Of a stretch of 64,000 nt of DNA, positions 12,051 through 32,500 are shown in pieces (the first letter of the stretch is position 1; each line of letters begins with the position of its first letter). The notes under the pieces are model-generated. The model made no database searches. It worked only from the letters and a program-made list of their open reading frames with translations, and had not been told where the DNA came from. Made by a program: the position numbers and the translations under genes. This DNA comes from Lutraria lutraria. Lineage: Eukaryota; Mollusca; Bivalvia; Venerida; Mactridae. The DNA lies in assembly GCA_964023205.1 (NCBI GenBank), contig OZ026844.1, forward strand, positions 23,844,934 through 23,908,933. Reading direction: 5' to 3'.

Positions 12051-12746
12051 GACGTTGTATTGACGTCGGGAAATGACGTCTAAAAAACTTTCATTTACAA
12101 CCTAAATCCAACGGTCATCCAACGTCAGGGTACAACGTCTGTACAACGTTTTTACAACGTCAAGTGTTAAACAACTGATAATTTGACATCTGAAAGACCC
12201 ACGTTTGACTAAAACACATTGGCAATGTACTATACATATATTTTAGAGCAACAAACAAGCATGAAGTCTGAAAAATCGGTGTACTATCTTAGTAATTTCA
12301 GGTATATGTTGATGCACTTTCACTTGAGAAACTTCAGACTTTTTCCTGATGTAAAGAATAAATTTACAAGTAATTATTTTGAATGTATGGAAAGAACAGA
12401 CTTGTTAAAGTTCCGTGGTAAAATACTTTCGTGTTTTTGCGCCTGAATCAGGATGATTGTCCATTGTTTTTAAGAAATTAATCAGTAAAATAAAAAATAG
12501 TCTGGGGACGCTGATTTGATCCAAAAAAGTCCGAGCCGGCGGTTGCTTGGGACTTGAGCCCGTGCTGTCACTATTAATGTATGTCTTCAGTGAAGTAACA
12601 TGTTCAATTAGGAGAGCAGCTGATGCATAAGTTCCTTATCATGAAACAAATTTTAACAAGAACAACTATACAAAACGTTATAGGTAGACGAATTAAAAGA
12701 AGCTAGCATATTGCCTATATAGGCCTATATATATATAATATATAAT

Positions 12747-13226
12747 CACGTGGTATATTGTTTTGATACTAATTTAAAGGGTCGAGAACAATTAATGGCG
12801 GCACACACAAGTTCGCAGGTAATTAAGTCGTATTTTTTCGCCGAAAGTTAAAATATTTCGATATTTTATGTAGCCCATGTTCCAGTCATCAATTTTCCGA
12901 ATCCATCGGTACCAAAATTAGCATTGTTGCAAATTAGCTAATGGTCATTTAATTTATAACTTGTTCCCCTTTTGTACCACGTACGGCTTTAAATGAAAAA
13001 GTCTGTCCACTTCAAATTTCTCTGCAGGGTCTACGGACAAACTACGGCAGTAACAATGCTAATTTTGTTACCGATTGGATTCGGAAAATTGATGACTGGA
13101 ACATGGGCTACATGGAAAAATCGAAACATTTGAACTTTTGGCGAAAAAATACGACTTAATTACCTGCGAACTTGTGTGTGCCGCCATTGTTCTTGACCCT
13201 TTAGTATCAAAACAATATACCACGTG
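12747..13226. repeat. Long foldback: ~180-bp arms, ~117-bp spacer
   Basis: Left arm 12747-12930 and right arm 13048-13226 are about 90% identical in inverted orientation. Both begin CACGTGGTATATTGTTTTGA at the outer end. Each arm contains AATGGCGGCACACACAAG, then TCGCAG|GTAATT, which looks like a YY1-type start and a splice donor, pointing inward. Not recognised as a known element. Confidence 0.85.
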
Positions 13227-14520
13227 AGAGTATAAAATATTTATATGATATGAGTAATACACATTATAATAACAATCGTGAGTATTTGACAAATGAATCA
13301 ATTCATGTATGTAGTTCACAAGCGCATGGTAATATCATACCTTACATCAATCAAATAGAATCAACCCTAAATGTTAACGAAGTCACCATAAATCTGAGCA
13401 CTATCATACAACCACATTGAACTTCAAATAGCCACACAACAAACTAATACTCATATAAGACCATATGCTATAATTTATAATGGTGTATATACCCGGTACT
13501 ATATTCTCCATGCAGTCAGCAGGAGCACGTGATATAATGTCCCTGGTAGTGTTTATGATGACATAATATGTACACATAGATGATGTATACATAGAAACTC
13601 ACCCTAGCATAATTATCGGTGATGACGGGTCTTGGATTTAGTGCTAATACAATATACAGATGTACGTACATGTTTTGTTTACATATGTATAAGTACTAAG
13701 AAGAACTGCAGATTAAGCATAGTGTAAAATGTAGTTATTTCACATTGCTCATTAGTAAGCAATAACAGAAAGGACTATATCTGCATTTTATTACTTGACT
13801 TTATGTACGTTTATACCATGATAATTTTGCGATATATATATGCAGGCAGTTGTATTAACTAAAACTACCTGATATATGTATATGTTCATGCAGTTCTTTC
13901 AATCTATTATTTTAACTATAATTGCATAATATGAAAATATGGTTCAAAGTGTGGTGTCAATATACAAGTACATACCGATATCAATCAACCATTAATAGGA
14001 ACGCTCAATAACATTGTATTATACGTCTCTGGTAGGTCTAATTAAGGTTATTGATCAGTCTCAATACGAAATGGGAGTACCTGTTACATGGTTTGTGAAC
14101 TCACACAGCAAAATGTTGCATAAGGTAAGTGTACACATCAAAATCTGGATTAATGAACAACTGTAAAAAACTGCCATATATATATACATTAGTATGTTAT
14201 TGATACTGTTGACCAAATGGACGTTATAATAAGGTCAAGTATGCATAAGGGCCCGTATATCTTATGTTCCTTTGCTCACAAGTGTGTTATATAATTTATT
14301 ATATATATATATACATGCATAATTTAGTAATATAATTTGCTGTATTTAATAAGAAACATGATCAGAATTGTTTGATGGAATGTTTAGGACAAAAATACAG
14401 CCAAGGTTGACGTTATGCCACACTTAGTAATACATACATCAGCTAGTAAAACTCACATAATAATTAACATTTATTTTCTTCGTCACTTGTAAAAATAAGT
14501 TGGTTTCTGGTTACACTCAA
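13227..14520. other. Intergenic, nothing recognised
   Basis: AT-rich sequence with short (TA)n runs near 13840, 14175 and 14300. No gene or repeat family recognised. Confidence 0.5.
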
Positions 14521-14524
14521 CCTT

Positions 14525-15004
14525 TTACTTCACCTGAACCATTTTAGGATTGATGAATGTCTGGCGTCCATCCACAATTAATCGGACCAGGACTTCAAGA
14601 GTTATGGGCCCTTGAGTTTGAAAATTTGCTAACATTTGAGCTTGTTTACACCATGGTGCCTTCATTTCTTCACAAATCCTTATCATATTTCCAGTGAATG
14701 TATATGACCTTAAGGTGTTGGATAAGTTCTATCATGGGCAAATTGGTCAAGGACTTTCAAGAGTTATGGGCCATTGACTTAGAAAATGTGCTATATTCAG
14801 CTTGTTTACACTGTGGCACATTCATTTCTTCACACAGAATGTACATTTACCTGCATCCAGTATTCATAAAAATTAGAGTTCGTTTTGATCAAAACTAGGT
14901 AGAAACGTACGTGTTATGCAAGATAAAACCTATATTACATGCTCATTAATCATGGTGTAGTTGTTCTCAGGTGAGCGATTAAGGGCCATCTTGGCCCTCT
15001 TGTT
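14525..15004 (+). repeat. GGGCCATC-ended tandem-monomer element, intergenic copy
   Basis: Two degenerate monomers with CTTCAAGAGTTATGGGCC and CACAATTAATCGG, ending CAGGTGAGCGATTAAGGGCC-ATCTTGGCCCTCTTG. It shares its 3' end with families A and B but has different monomers. Confidence 0.6.
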
Positions 15005-15075
15005 TTTAGTTCTGAGGAATTGTACATCCACTTCCTTTTTAGCATGTTTTCATGAGCAATAAAAGGAATCCCACT

Positions 15076-15320
15076 GAAAAACAAGAAGTGTTTGTGAAAC
15101 ATGGATGCCCCCTAACGGCCAATTTGATAAGGCCTTGACCTATTGAACCTAAAATTAGGGGTAATCTACATGCAATGACCAACCTCCCAACCAAATCTGA
15201 GGACCTGAGGCCAAATCGTTCTCTAGTTATTGGTAAGACAAGGTTTGGTTACGGACCGACCGACCTGGGCAAAGCAATATACATCCTTTTCTTTGAAAGG
15301 GGGCATAATGACCCTACCTG
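15076..15320 (-). repeat. Family E repeat (GTTTGTGAAACATGGATGCC)
   Basis: Begins AAGTGTTTGTGAAACATGGA-TGCCCCCTAACGG and contains AAATTAGGGGTAATCTACATGCAATGACCAACC. The reverse complement of the same repeat is at 59380-59640. Confidence 0.6.
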
Positions 15321-15432
15321 CCTACCCTTTTTTAATGAGCATGTAACCATCAACAAACACTTTTTAAAGACCTCATCAAAAACTAGATACAGAGAAACAA
15401 CAATACAGAATAAACTGAAAATGTTTATTTGA

Positions 15433-16268
15433 CAGTAAATATGATCATGAATACAAGATCCATGTTAGTTTATACTTCAAAATATCAACAATAAAACGTA
15501 CAAGCACTATTTCGCATTCAATCTCACAACAAGGTAAAGATATTCATTTTATTTCAAAATAAATACATGTAATATAAACCTACTGACAGGTAAAGTTGAT
15601 CAGAAGTTAACAGTTTCTCTCAGGAATAAACTAAAATAATCCAAAACTATGAAGAAAATCTGTATTTCATTAACACCAAGACATCTGTGCTCATAAAAAT
15701 GTTGGATAGTGTTTTCGAAATGTGTTATTTTCTATCCCTCATCATTAAGAATATGTTTAAAGTACTCAACATAATAATTTAACTTGCTACTTTCCAATCA
15801 GTTATTTAAATTGTAATTAACCAGACATTTTATTGTTACAAATCTTTTATTACCTGGTAATAATAAAGGAAATTTTGTCTGCAACATCATGATTACACAA
15901 TAATTATACTTCCAGCAAGGAACCATTCGTATATATAGCACTTTAAATAACATTGTGCACTCATTAAAATGCATATTTTTACCATTCAATTGAAACGAAA
16001 ATTCATTCCCATATTAATAAGTTTTGCTTGTTTCAAAATTCTTAACAAGTAACACAAGAAAACCTGAATTATAAATAAATGTATGACATCAGGTACACCA
16101 TTAACAGCAATAACTGTGAAATTAATTATTTACCTAATGTCTATGTATCATTATCAAACCATGGCAGATCAATTATCGGACGAAATCAGTACCCTAGGGT
16201 ACTATAACAGTCATGTGATATCTAGACACTGAGAATAAATTATTGAGATTAACACAGATTTAATGAAT
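15433..16268 (-). other. DLD: DLD 3' flank / probable 3' UTR
   Basis: AT-rich sequence after the DLD stop codon (16269-16271). Candidate AATAAA signals on the minus strand lie near 15423 and 15545. No other gene seen. UTR end is not determined. Confidence 0.45.
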
Positions 16269-26291
<10,023 letters not shown>

Positions 26292-26553
26292 CTGAAAATG
26301 AAAAAAGAAGTCACTGCATAAAAATCAGTACCTATTTGAAACTAGCGAGTTTATGAAGTGATCTTTTTTCATTATGATTAAATCATTAATATTTATCTTG
26401 AAGGTGAAACTAATACCGATTAAACATCATTGTTAATATTATAAAGCACACCAGAAAGCTGTCACTTATATCCCTTGTACACTTATAACCGCGATATATA
26501 CATCACCGCGAGTGCCCATATAATAACAATAATTGACACATGTGCTTCACCTC

Positions 26554-26561
26554 CACTTCCG
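26554..26561 (-). promoter_or_regulatory. ETS-type CGGAAGTG site
   Basis: CACTTCCG on plus reads CGGAAGTG on minus, 260 bp above DLD exon 2. Could be part of a DLD promoter if transcription starts close to exon 2. Single short motif. Confidence 0.25.
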
Positions 26562-26720
26562 TTTCCACCAAGCATTTGTTGGCAGGGAACCAGACTATTG
26601 TTTACATTGCATACTGCGACTTTAAAACATTTTCATTGACGATTTATGTCATTTCTACAGTCAAGTCAATTTATCGTTCATACAGTCACTTGAATTCAAT
26701 TCAAATTAATACTGCTATAT

Positions 26721-28056
26721 CAGGGTTCGACACAACGGTGTCCCAAGGACACCAGCTTTTGGGGAGGGACTCCTTGACCTATCAGACAGGAATCCTGTCA
26801 GGACTCCTTCGAGGTAGAAAACATAGCAAAATCTATTTGAACTATCAAACGATCAGCAAATTACTTATTTGATCAAATTGTCTCACATTTACAAGTGAAT
26901 TTTACGCTACGAAAGGTCCGACTTTCAGTTTCAAACAGGAAGTACATGACAGTTATGGATAAAACCCGACCGGCGAACACGGACTTGGCAGGGATGTGGA
27001 ATTTTTATGCTCAACTTGTCCAACACGGATTTTCCCCCTGTCAAAAAGTATATTAATCTGTGGTAGTTGTCCATGGATGAGTAGCACATTACAAAAAAAC
27101 AAGAACGCTGCGTTCAATAAACGCATATGACCCCTGTGGCATGCTTGTGCAGCAACAGCCCATTTGAACAATGTCAAGGTCAAAGTCGGTGTTTGATAAG
27201 TATGGGTGGATTGAGAATGGTCATAAGCAACAACTGTATAAGTATGAAAGTGTTCTAGCAAGCGGTATTGGTGCTAGACGAAACTGTAAAATCTACTTAA
27301 CCTGGTACAGAATCATGCTAAGTCCAAATTAAGTCAAGGTCAAAGTGGGATTTCTTGATACAGGTGTGTTGAGAATGATCATACGCAACAACTGTGTAAG
27401 TATCAAAGCGTTCTAGCAAGCGGTATTAGTGCTAGACGAAATGGTAAAATCTACTTAACCTCGTATGGACGGACGGACAGGGCAATCACTATATGCCCCA
27501 ACATCAAAGATGCTGGGGGCATAAAAACATCTCTCTTTAGTAAATTACATTTTAATGATATTACAGCAACAAGATAGGTATGCTCAAACATGTAAGAGCC
27601 AAAGAAATGGAAATTACCAACTGTAAATTTTGTGACAAATGTCTCCTTTCCTACCAAACAATACAACACAACTCACAAATAATCGAATGCCAATATTGAT
27701 ATTGAATATTGATATGCCTTTGGATTTATATATGTTTTTTTTTTCTGACAAGTTCTAAGTTTCAATCTCCTGCCAACCTTATATGAACACATTCAAGTAA
27801 TCACCTTAAATTACAGGGCTTCAAGTAACAAGCATGAAACAAATGGCTATTTATTACAATATCTATGGGCTATGTTACTGTTAGAACATTTTCAAAATGC
27901 ATGTATAAGCATTTTACAGCTAATAATTACAAAATGCATGTATAAACATTTTACAGCTAATAATAAGCTAAGTATTGGAGGGACTCCTGATTTGAAGGAG
28001 TGACACCTCATTTTAAATCCAGGAATCCTAACGAAAAAAGTAAGTGTCAAACCCTG
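26721..28056. mobile_element. hAT-like inverted-repeat element, 1.3 kb
   Basis: Ends CAGGGTTCGACAC and (inverted) CAGGGTTTGACAC, with subterminal GGACTCCT repeats at both sides. CAGGGTT termini are common in hAT elements. Flanks share only TATAT, so the 8-bp duplication expected for hAT is not confirmed. Contains a family D repeat insertion. Confidence 0.5.
27100..27525 (-). repeat. Family D tandem-monomer repeat with GGACGGACGGACAG tail
   Basis: Two monomers of about 165 bp (AGCAACAACTGTATAAGTAT, GTTCTAGCAAGCGGTATTGG, GTGCTAGACGAAA), ending GGACGGACGGACAGGGC and ATGCCCC...GGGGGCAT. Nested in the hAT-like element. Confidence 0.75.
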
Positions 28057-29194
28057 TATATAATTGTATCGCATTTTTTAGACACACTTTTAGAAAGAAT
28101 GGCGTTGTTTTATCATAATTTATGAATTTGTTATTCACAAAGAAAGCAACAAGTTAAAGAGCTCTTTATATATACACATTTTCTAATAAAGTTCCCCTCC
28201 CACTTGCAATGCATTATATATATTCATGTACGTATTCAAGTTATTCTTCAAAGCTGATTTTTGTTTTTTTTGGTAATACTGGTTCCATGATAACTTGAGT
28301 AGAGTGATAGATAACTTATGCAGGTTTATAAATAATCTTTTCGCGCTATAAATATGTTATAATCAAAAATAATTTGCGTTCTTTTCTCGACCCAACACAA
28401 ATTCAGTGTTATGATTTTTCCGCGTACCGCTTGTCGTACAGTAGATGAACTTCATTGGTTGACTCAGCCTGCATAAAGTTTACACAAATACGACCGGATT
28501 TTAAACCCTCACATGTTATTTTCAAGGTTTATGCTATTTATTCATAATTTTGTCATTGTTCTTTGATATATATTTTATATTTATACATTTCCATGCTTAT
28601 TGCAGGCAAATTGTACTTAGAACCGCTGAAAAGACAAACTTGACAAAACTCAGAAATCTGACATTGTTTTGGTCCTTCCGCAATGAGACATAGCGGGTAA
28701 TAGATGAAATAGCAAAATCATGAACGGATTGCTCCTATGTCTCATAAATGTAGACTACTGTATAATGGCTGTGTAGATTAACTTTTATTAAAAAGATTTG
28801 ATCTCTGCTAATAATTTCAAAAACTTAAATAAAAACATTGATGTCTAGTTTCATAAGTACTGGTTAAGAATCAATTCCACCTGTCAACAAGAGTTGATAT
28901 TTAACGTGACTATAATAATCTATTTCACAAAACGTTTGATTAAATGCCAATCATGTTGCTCAACCGGGATGAACTTGAAGGACACAAGTTATTGGTAGCA
29001 CAGGTTTATAACTAACGCAAAAGCTGACAATGTGAAATCAATTAAAATCATTCAAACTATTAATTTCATGTGAAACCGTCAGACTGTGTCTTTCATACGA
29101 ACCCGTACAACTGATGAAGTCTTTTGTACTGTTGATGCCAACATGATTTTCGGTCTGCAAAATTTACATCAACACCGGCCACCAGAGGTCGCAC

Positions 29195-29209
29195 TGACCT
29201 TGACTTCCG
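29195..29209. promoter_or_regulatory. ERR-type TCAAGGTCA next to ETS-type CGGAAGT
   Basis: Minus strand reads CGGAAGTCAAGGTCA: an ETS (GABP/NRF2-type) core abutting a perfect estrogen-related-receptor half-site. Both classes of site are known in promoters of nuclear genes for mitochondrial energy metabolism, which fits DLD. It is 354 bp upstream of the EEA1 start codon, in the divergent DLD/EEA1 interval. Function is inference. Confidence 0.4.
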
Positions 29210-29562
29210 CTTTCAGAGTCTTTAAAACGCTTATTAATTTTGTGACTGCGATGTTGGGTTGTCTATTAACCCCTAATGGCCCAAAAGACAACACAAAACA
29301 TTTGGCTATTATTTTATATTCGAATGTATTTGAAACTATCATCGTTGTGGATACACGATTCATTTACTACATACATAAACATGCACTTCAAGTGAATTTG
29401 GATAAAAATAAATCAGACGCATTTAGTCCAATTTTGTGCAATTTCTTTACTCATTGAAGCGTCTGTTGACGCGGACCAAAGTTTGGGAAGTGGGCGTAAA
29501 GTGTAAACCATATCATTTTTTGGCAAAATTCAATGTTGATTTTCTGATACTAGCGTTGAATC

Positions 29563-29598
29563 ATGTTTAAGCGTCTCCTAAAAAAGGATTCGGAGAAG
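29563..29598 (+). CDS. EEA1: EEA1 exon 1: start
   Basis: 36 nt: MFKRLLKKDSEK, donor GTAACC, phase 0. Chosen because it parallels human MLRRILQRTPGR, is basic-hydrophobic, and joins exon 2 in frame. Confidence 0.8.
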
Positions 29599-32500
29599 GT
29601 AACCAACCATTGTTAGTGCGTAGACACCCAGATTTTTGTTAATGCCAATTGTACTTATTTCGGATATAACGTATTTTCGGATAACAACATCTGCATTTAT
29701 TCGATTTATTACAGATATTCAATCAGATATTTTTACAAATATCTACTGTTCCGTTAAATAAATATTATATGTATGACTCATATGGAATACATTGTTTTCG
29801 CTTTTGGACTGGTACACTTGTTGCAGCTACCACAGTTAATAGGGGTTAAAAAAATATTGTTTTTGTTGCTTTTGATGTATGTATTTGAGAAAGTTTGCTT
29901 TAAATGCACAATTCATACTATATGTTATTTGATTGAGAAGCTTATTCCACAAAATTTCTACAAAGATTTTATGTATTCAAGATCAACAGCACCTTTTCCC
30001 CTGTGTTGTCATGTATGATAACTGAGAAGTTCTGTATTTAAAAATGATTGAAGCACAAATATTGTATGATTGAAACAAGGACTTATATACATACATGGAT
30101 TCGCAACTTCCGTATTAACAGTTTAAAGTAATCAAATCCCGCGATAATAAGACGTGAATCAACGGGAATACAAGCTATTGTTTACAAAAGCGAAAATACG
30201 AAAAAATCCATGATATCCGAATGATAATAACAGCGAAAATATCCGCGGTATTCCGAATGTTTAATCTCGGAGACGAAAGGATTATAATAGATGTCCACCA
30301 TCTTGGAATTTAAAATGTTCGACTGATGCCTTTTTCGATGCTTATACTTAAACTTTGTGGATTATATAAATGTATCTCAATATCTTTAAGGAATCTGTTG
30401 CATCCTTTACCAATTTCCCATGCCCAATTGCCAGAGTTTTATTGGTATAATCAAATTCGTAAACACCCAAATACAGCTGTCGGACATTGCCGAGTATATA
30501 GCATTGCATTGTGGGATCGCCGAACGATATCGTTTGATCTATTTTTAGCAGTTGCGAATCCATGTATGTATATAAGTCCTTGATTGAAACAATGGAAGTA
30601 TTATGTTATGTTCAAGACGTTCAATGATGTATCATCTACACATTTTCTACTTTCGTTTTTTGTTTTATGATAAAACTAATGGATAAATGTTAAAATATTT
30701 GTGATTTTCACCACCATTTACTTTAGAAAATCTTTCTTTCAGGGGACAACTTTATTTTTTACAATATTAATGCTTTGTAAATAAGTAATGTTAACCTTCC
30801 CCTCATTGCTTTGCTTTGACAGCTGTACTTTTAAGAGTACACCAGTGACACTATAATTACATTATTGGTACATTTTAATAATAAGTTACTATATATGCAA
30901 GGTATTAACCTCCACAACATTTATGATGGGAGTGACAAATTACATAATATATGCTAAAAATGTTGCAATGCTGTACAAATGAATGTAATGATGTGTCTTC
31001 AATTATGTACTTTCCTTATCTACAATTTTCCAGCGTTTTCCTGTAATATGTATTCCTTGATGCTTATTTCAAACTATTTCACCTTTTAGCCTCCTCCATC
31101 ACAAAGTTCCTCTTACCATGAAACCACAACCGAAGCTCAGGTAATTTATTGCTATGGCCTAAGAAATATGACTCTTATTCATGACCCAACTTTTAAGGAA
31201 TCAGTTCAATAAAAAGCCTATTATAGTTCAAAGTTTGTTGTATGTATACATTATTATCACTACACTTGCATTTTGATCAATTAAAGTTCTTATTCAGAGA
31301 CCTCTTCTGTCTCTTTAGAATTAAAAAAAGTGTTGAGAATCTTTGTATTTATTTTTTATAGCTGTATATCGTATGTTAAATGGGTAATTCATTACTTCAT
31401 TGCTAAGTATCATTTTTGGTAAGGTTGCCTTACATTAGGTGAAGTCAGTCTTCTAGTATAATGTTCATATGATTGTCTTGAATAATATCTTAGGAATGTG
31501 TTCTCTTTGGCTGTTATTACAGCAGTATGCTCATGCTTTTATTCTTAAATTTAATTTCTCTTGAACAAGACAATTTTGAATGACTGGGATTTGTGCATAG
31601 GAAAATTTTCATAAAAATTTCTTTTGCTAGGGGACTGTTTTTTAAGAGTGAGTCTTTAGAAATCTACTTACTTACTTTTAAACAGATGTGCTTCATTGTG
31701 TATGCTTATGCCATGCATACTTCTTGTATGTTCTTTATATTAGGTATGTTTTCTTTGATGTTAGTTATCAAATATGTAACACAATATGTTTAGAATACAT
31801 CTCTTGTAATGTTTTTGATTTCTTAGATTAAAAATGACAAATTAATTAAATCACAGATGATTGCTTTGATATCCATATTTGTATTGTGCTATAGATATTT
31901 ATATCTATGTTGACTGCAATTTCAGGGTTTCATTTGTCCACAATGTATGAAAAATCTACCTTCGGCTGAAGCTTTACAAAAGCATTTTGACACCGACCAT
32001 AATGCATCAGCATCAAGTTCTGACTCAGGGGTAAATATATATTTACAAGATGTTTATACTGTGTATTAGCCATTCTATAAAGGCATATAATTATGTATCT
32101 TTTAAGTAGTTTCTGACCCAAATCAAAGAACCATTTTCCAAATCAAATCCCATTTTCCATATTATCTTTTTAAGTCTGAAAATAAAAATAAGTTTGTTTG
32201 GAGTGGTCCTACCTACTCAAGAAAATCCTAGCAAGTAAATGAAATCTAAATTGGGGGGGGGGGGGGGATAATATTTTGTATACCTACCTACCTACCCAGT
32301 GCCGGAGCACTCCTAACAAACTTATTTTTATTTTCAGCCTAATCTTTCATTGTTACTGATCAATAATTACATTTATTATAGTGCTTTCATAATGTATGAA
32401 TATTGTGGTATTCTGACAATTTTGCTTTTCTGTATAGATTGTATAATTTTGTCTTGTGTACCGGTACATGTATTTTTAAGGAGGGATTTTTATGCCCAAT

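Larger units (their letters stand above)
9377..12168. mobile_element. Nested element with ACGTTG-rich ends
   Basis: Ends AACACCCGACGTTGTATCAA (9377) and, inverted, AACACTTGACGTTGTAAAAA (12168). Both termini are clusters of CAACGT/ACGTTG motifs (9385-9515 and 12047-12160), typical of subterminal transposase-binding arrays. A 22-bp minisatellite (11846-12050) directly adjoins the right cluster and shares its ACGTTGGATTT core. No transposase recognised. Confidence 0.6.
7097..12539. mobile_element. 5.4-kb segment bounded by 47-bp perfect inverted repeats
   Basis: Left arm 7097-7143 starts CCGGCTCGGACTTTTTTGG; right arm 12493-12539 is its exact reverse complement, including CCAGACTATTTTT. The interior contains two further inverted-repeat elements (7206-8968 and 9377-12168) and no recognisable transposase. 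Probably a large non-autonomous DNA transposon that has received nested insertions; superfamily unknown. Confidence 0.65.

Noticed and set aside
11821..12083. Overlapping open frames on both strands with YNQNPTCIQPKSN-type repeats
   Set aside because: They are frame cycles of a 22-bp minisatellite; five frames are open simultaneously.
12794..13190. MAAHTSSQ frame as UBXN7 exon 1 (human starts MAAH)
   Set aside because: Present in both arms of a foldback repeat, lacks the expected hydrophobic helix before the UBA domain, and is 10 kb away.
29086..29457. 123-codon plus-strand frame in the DLD/EEA1 interval
   Set aside because: No recognisable domain, overlaps the probable promoter and an antisense open frame; composition not coding-like.
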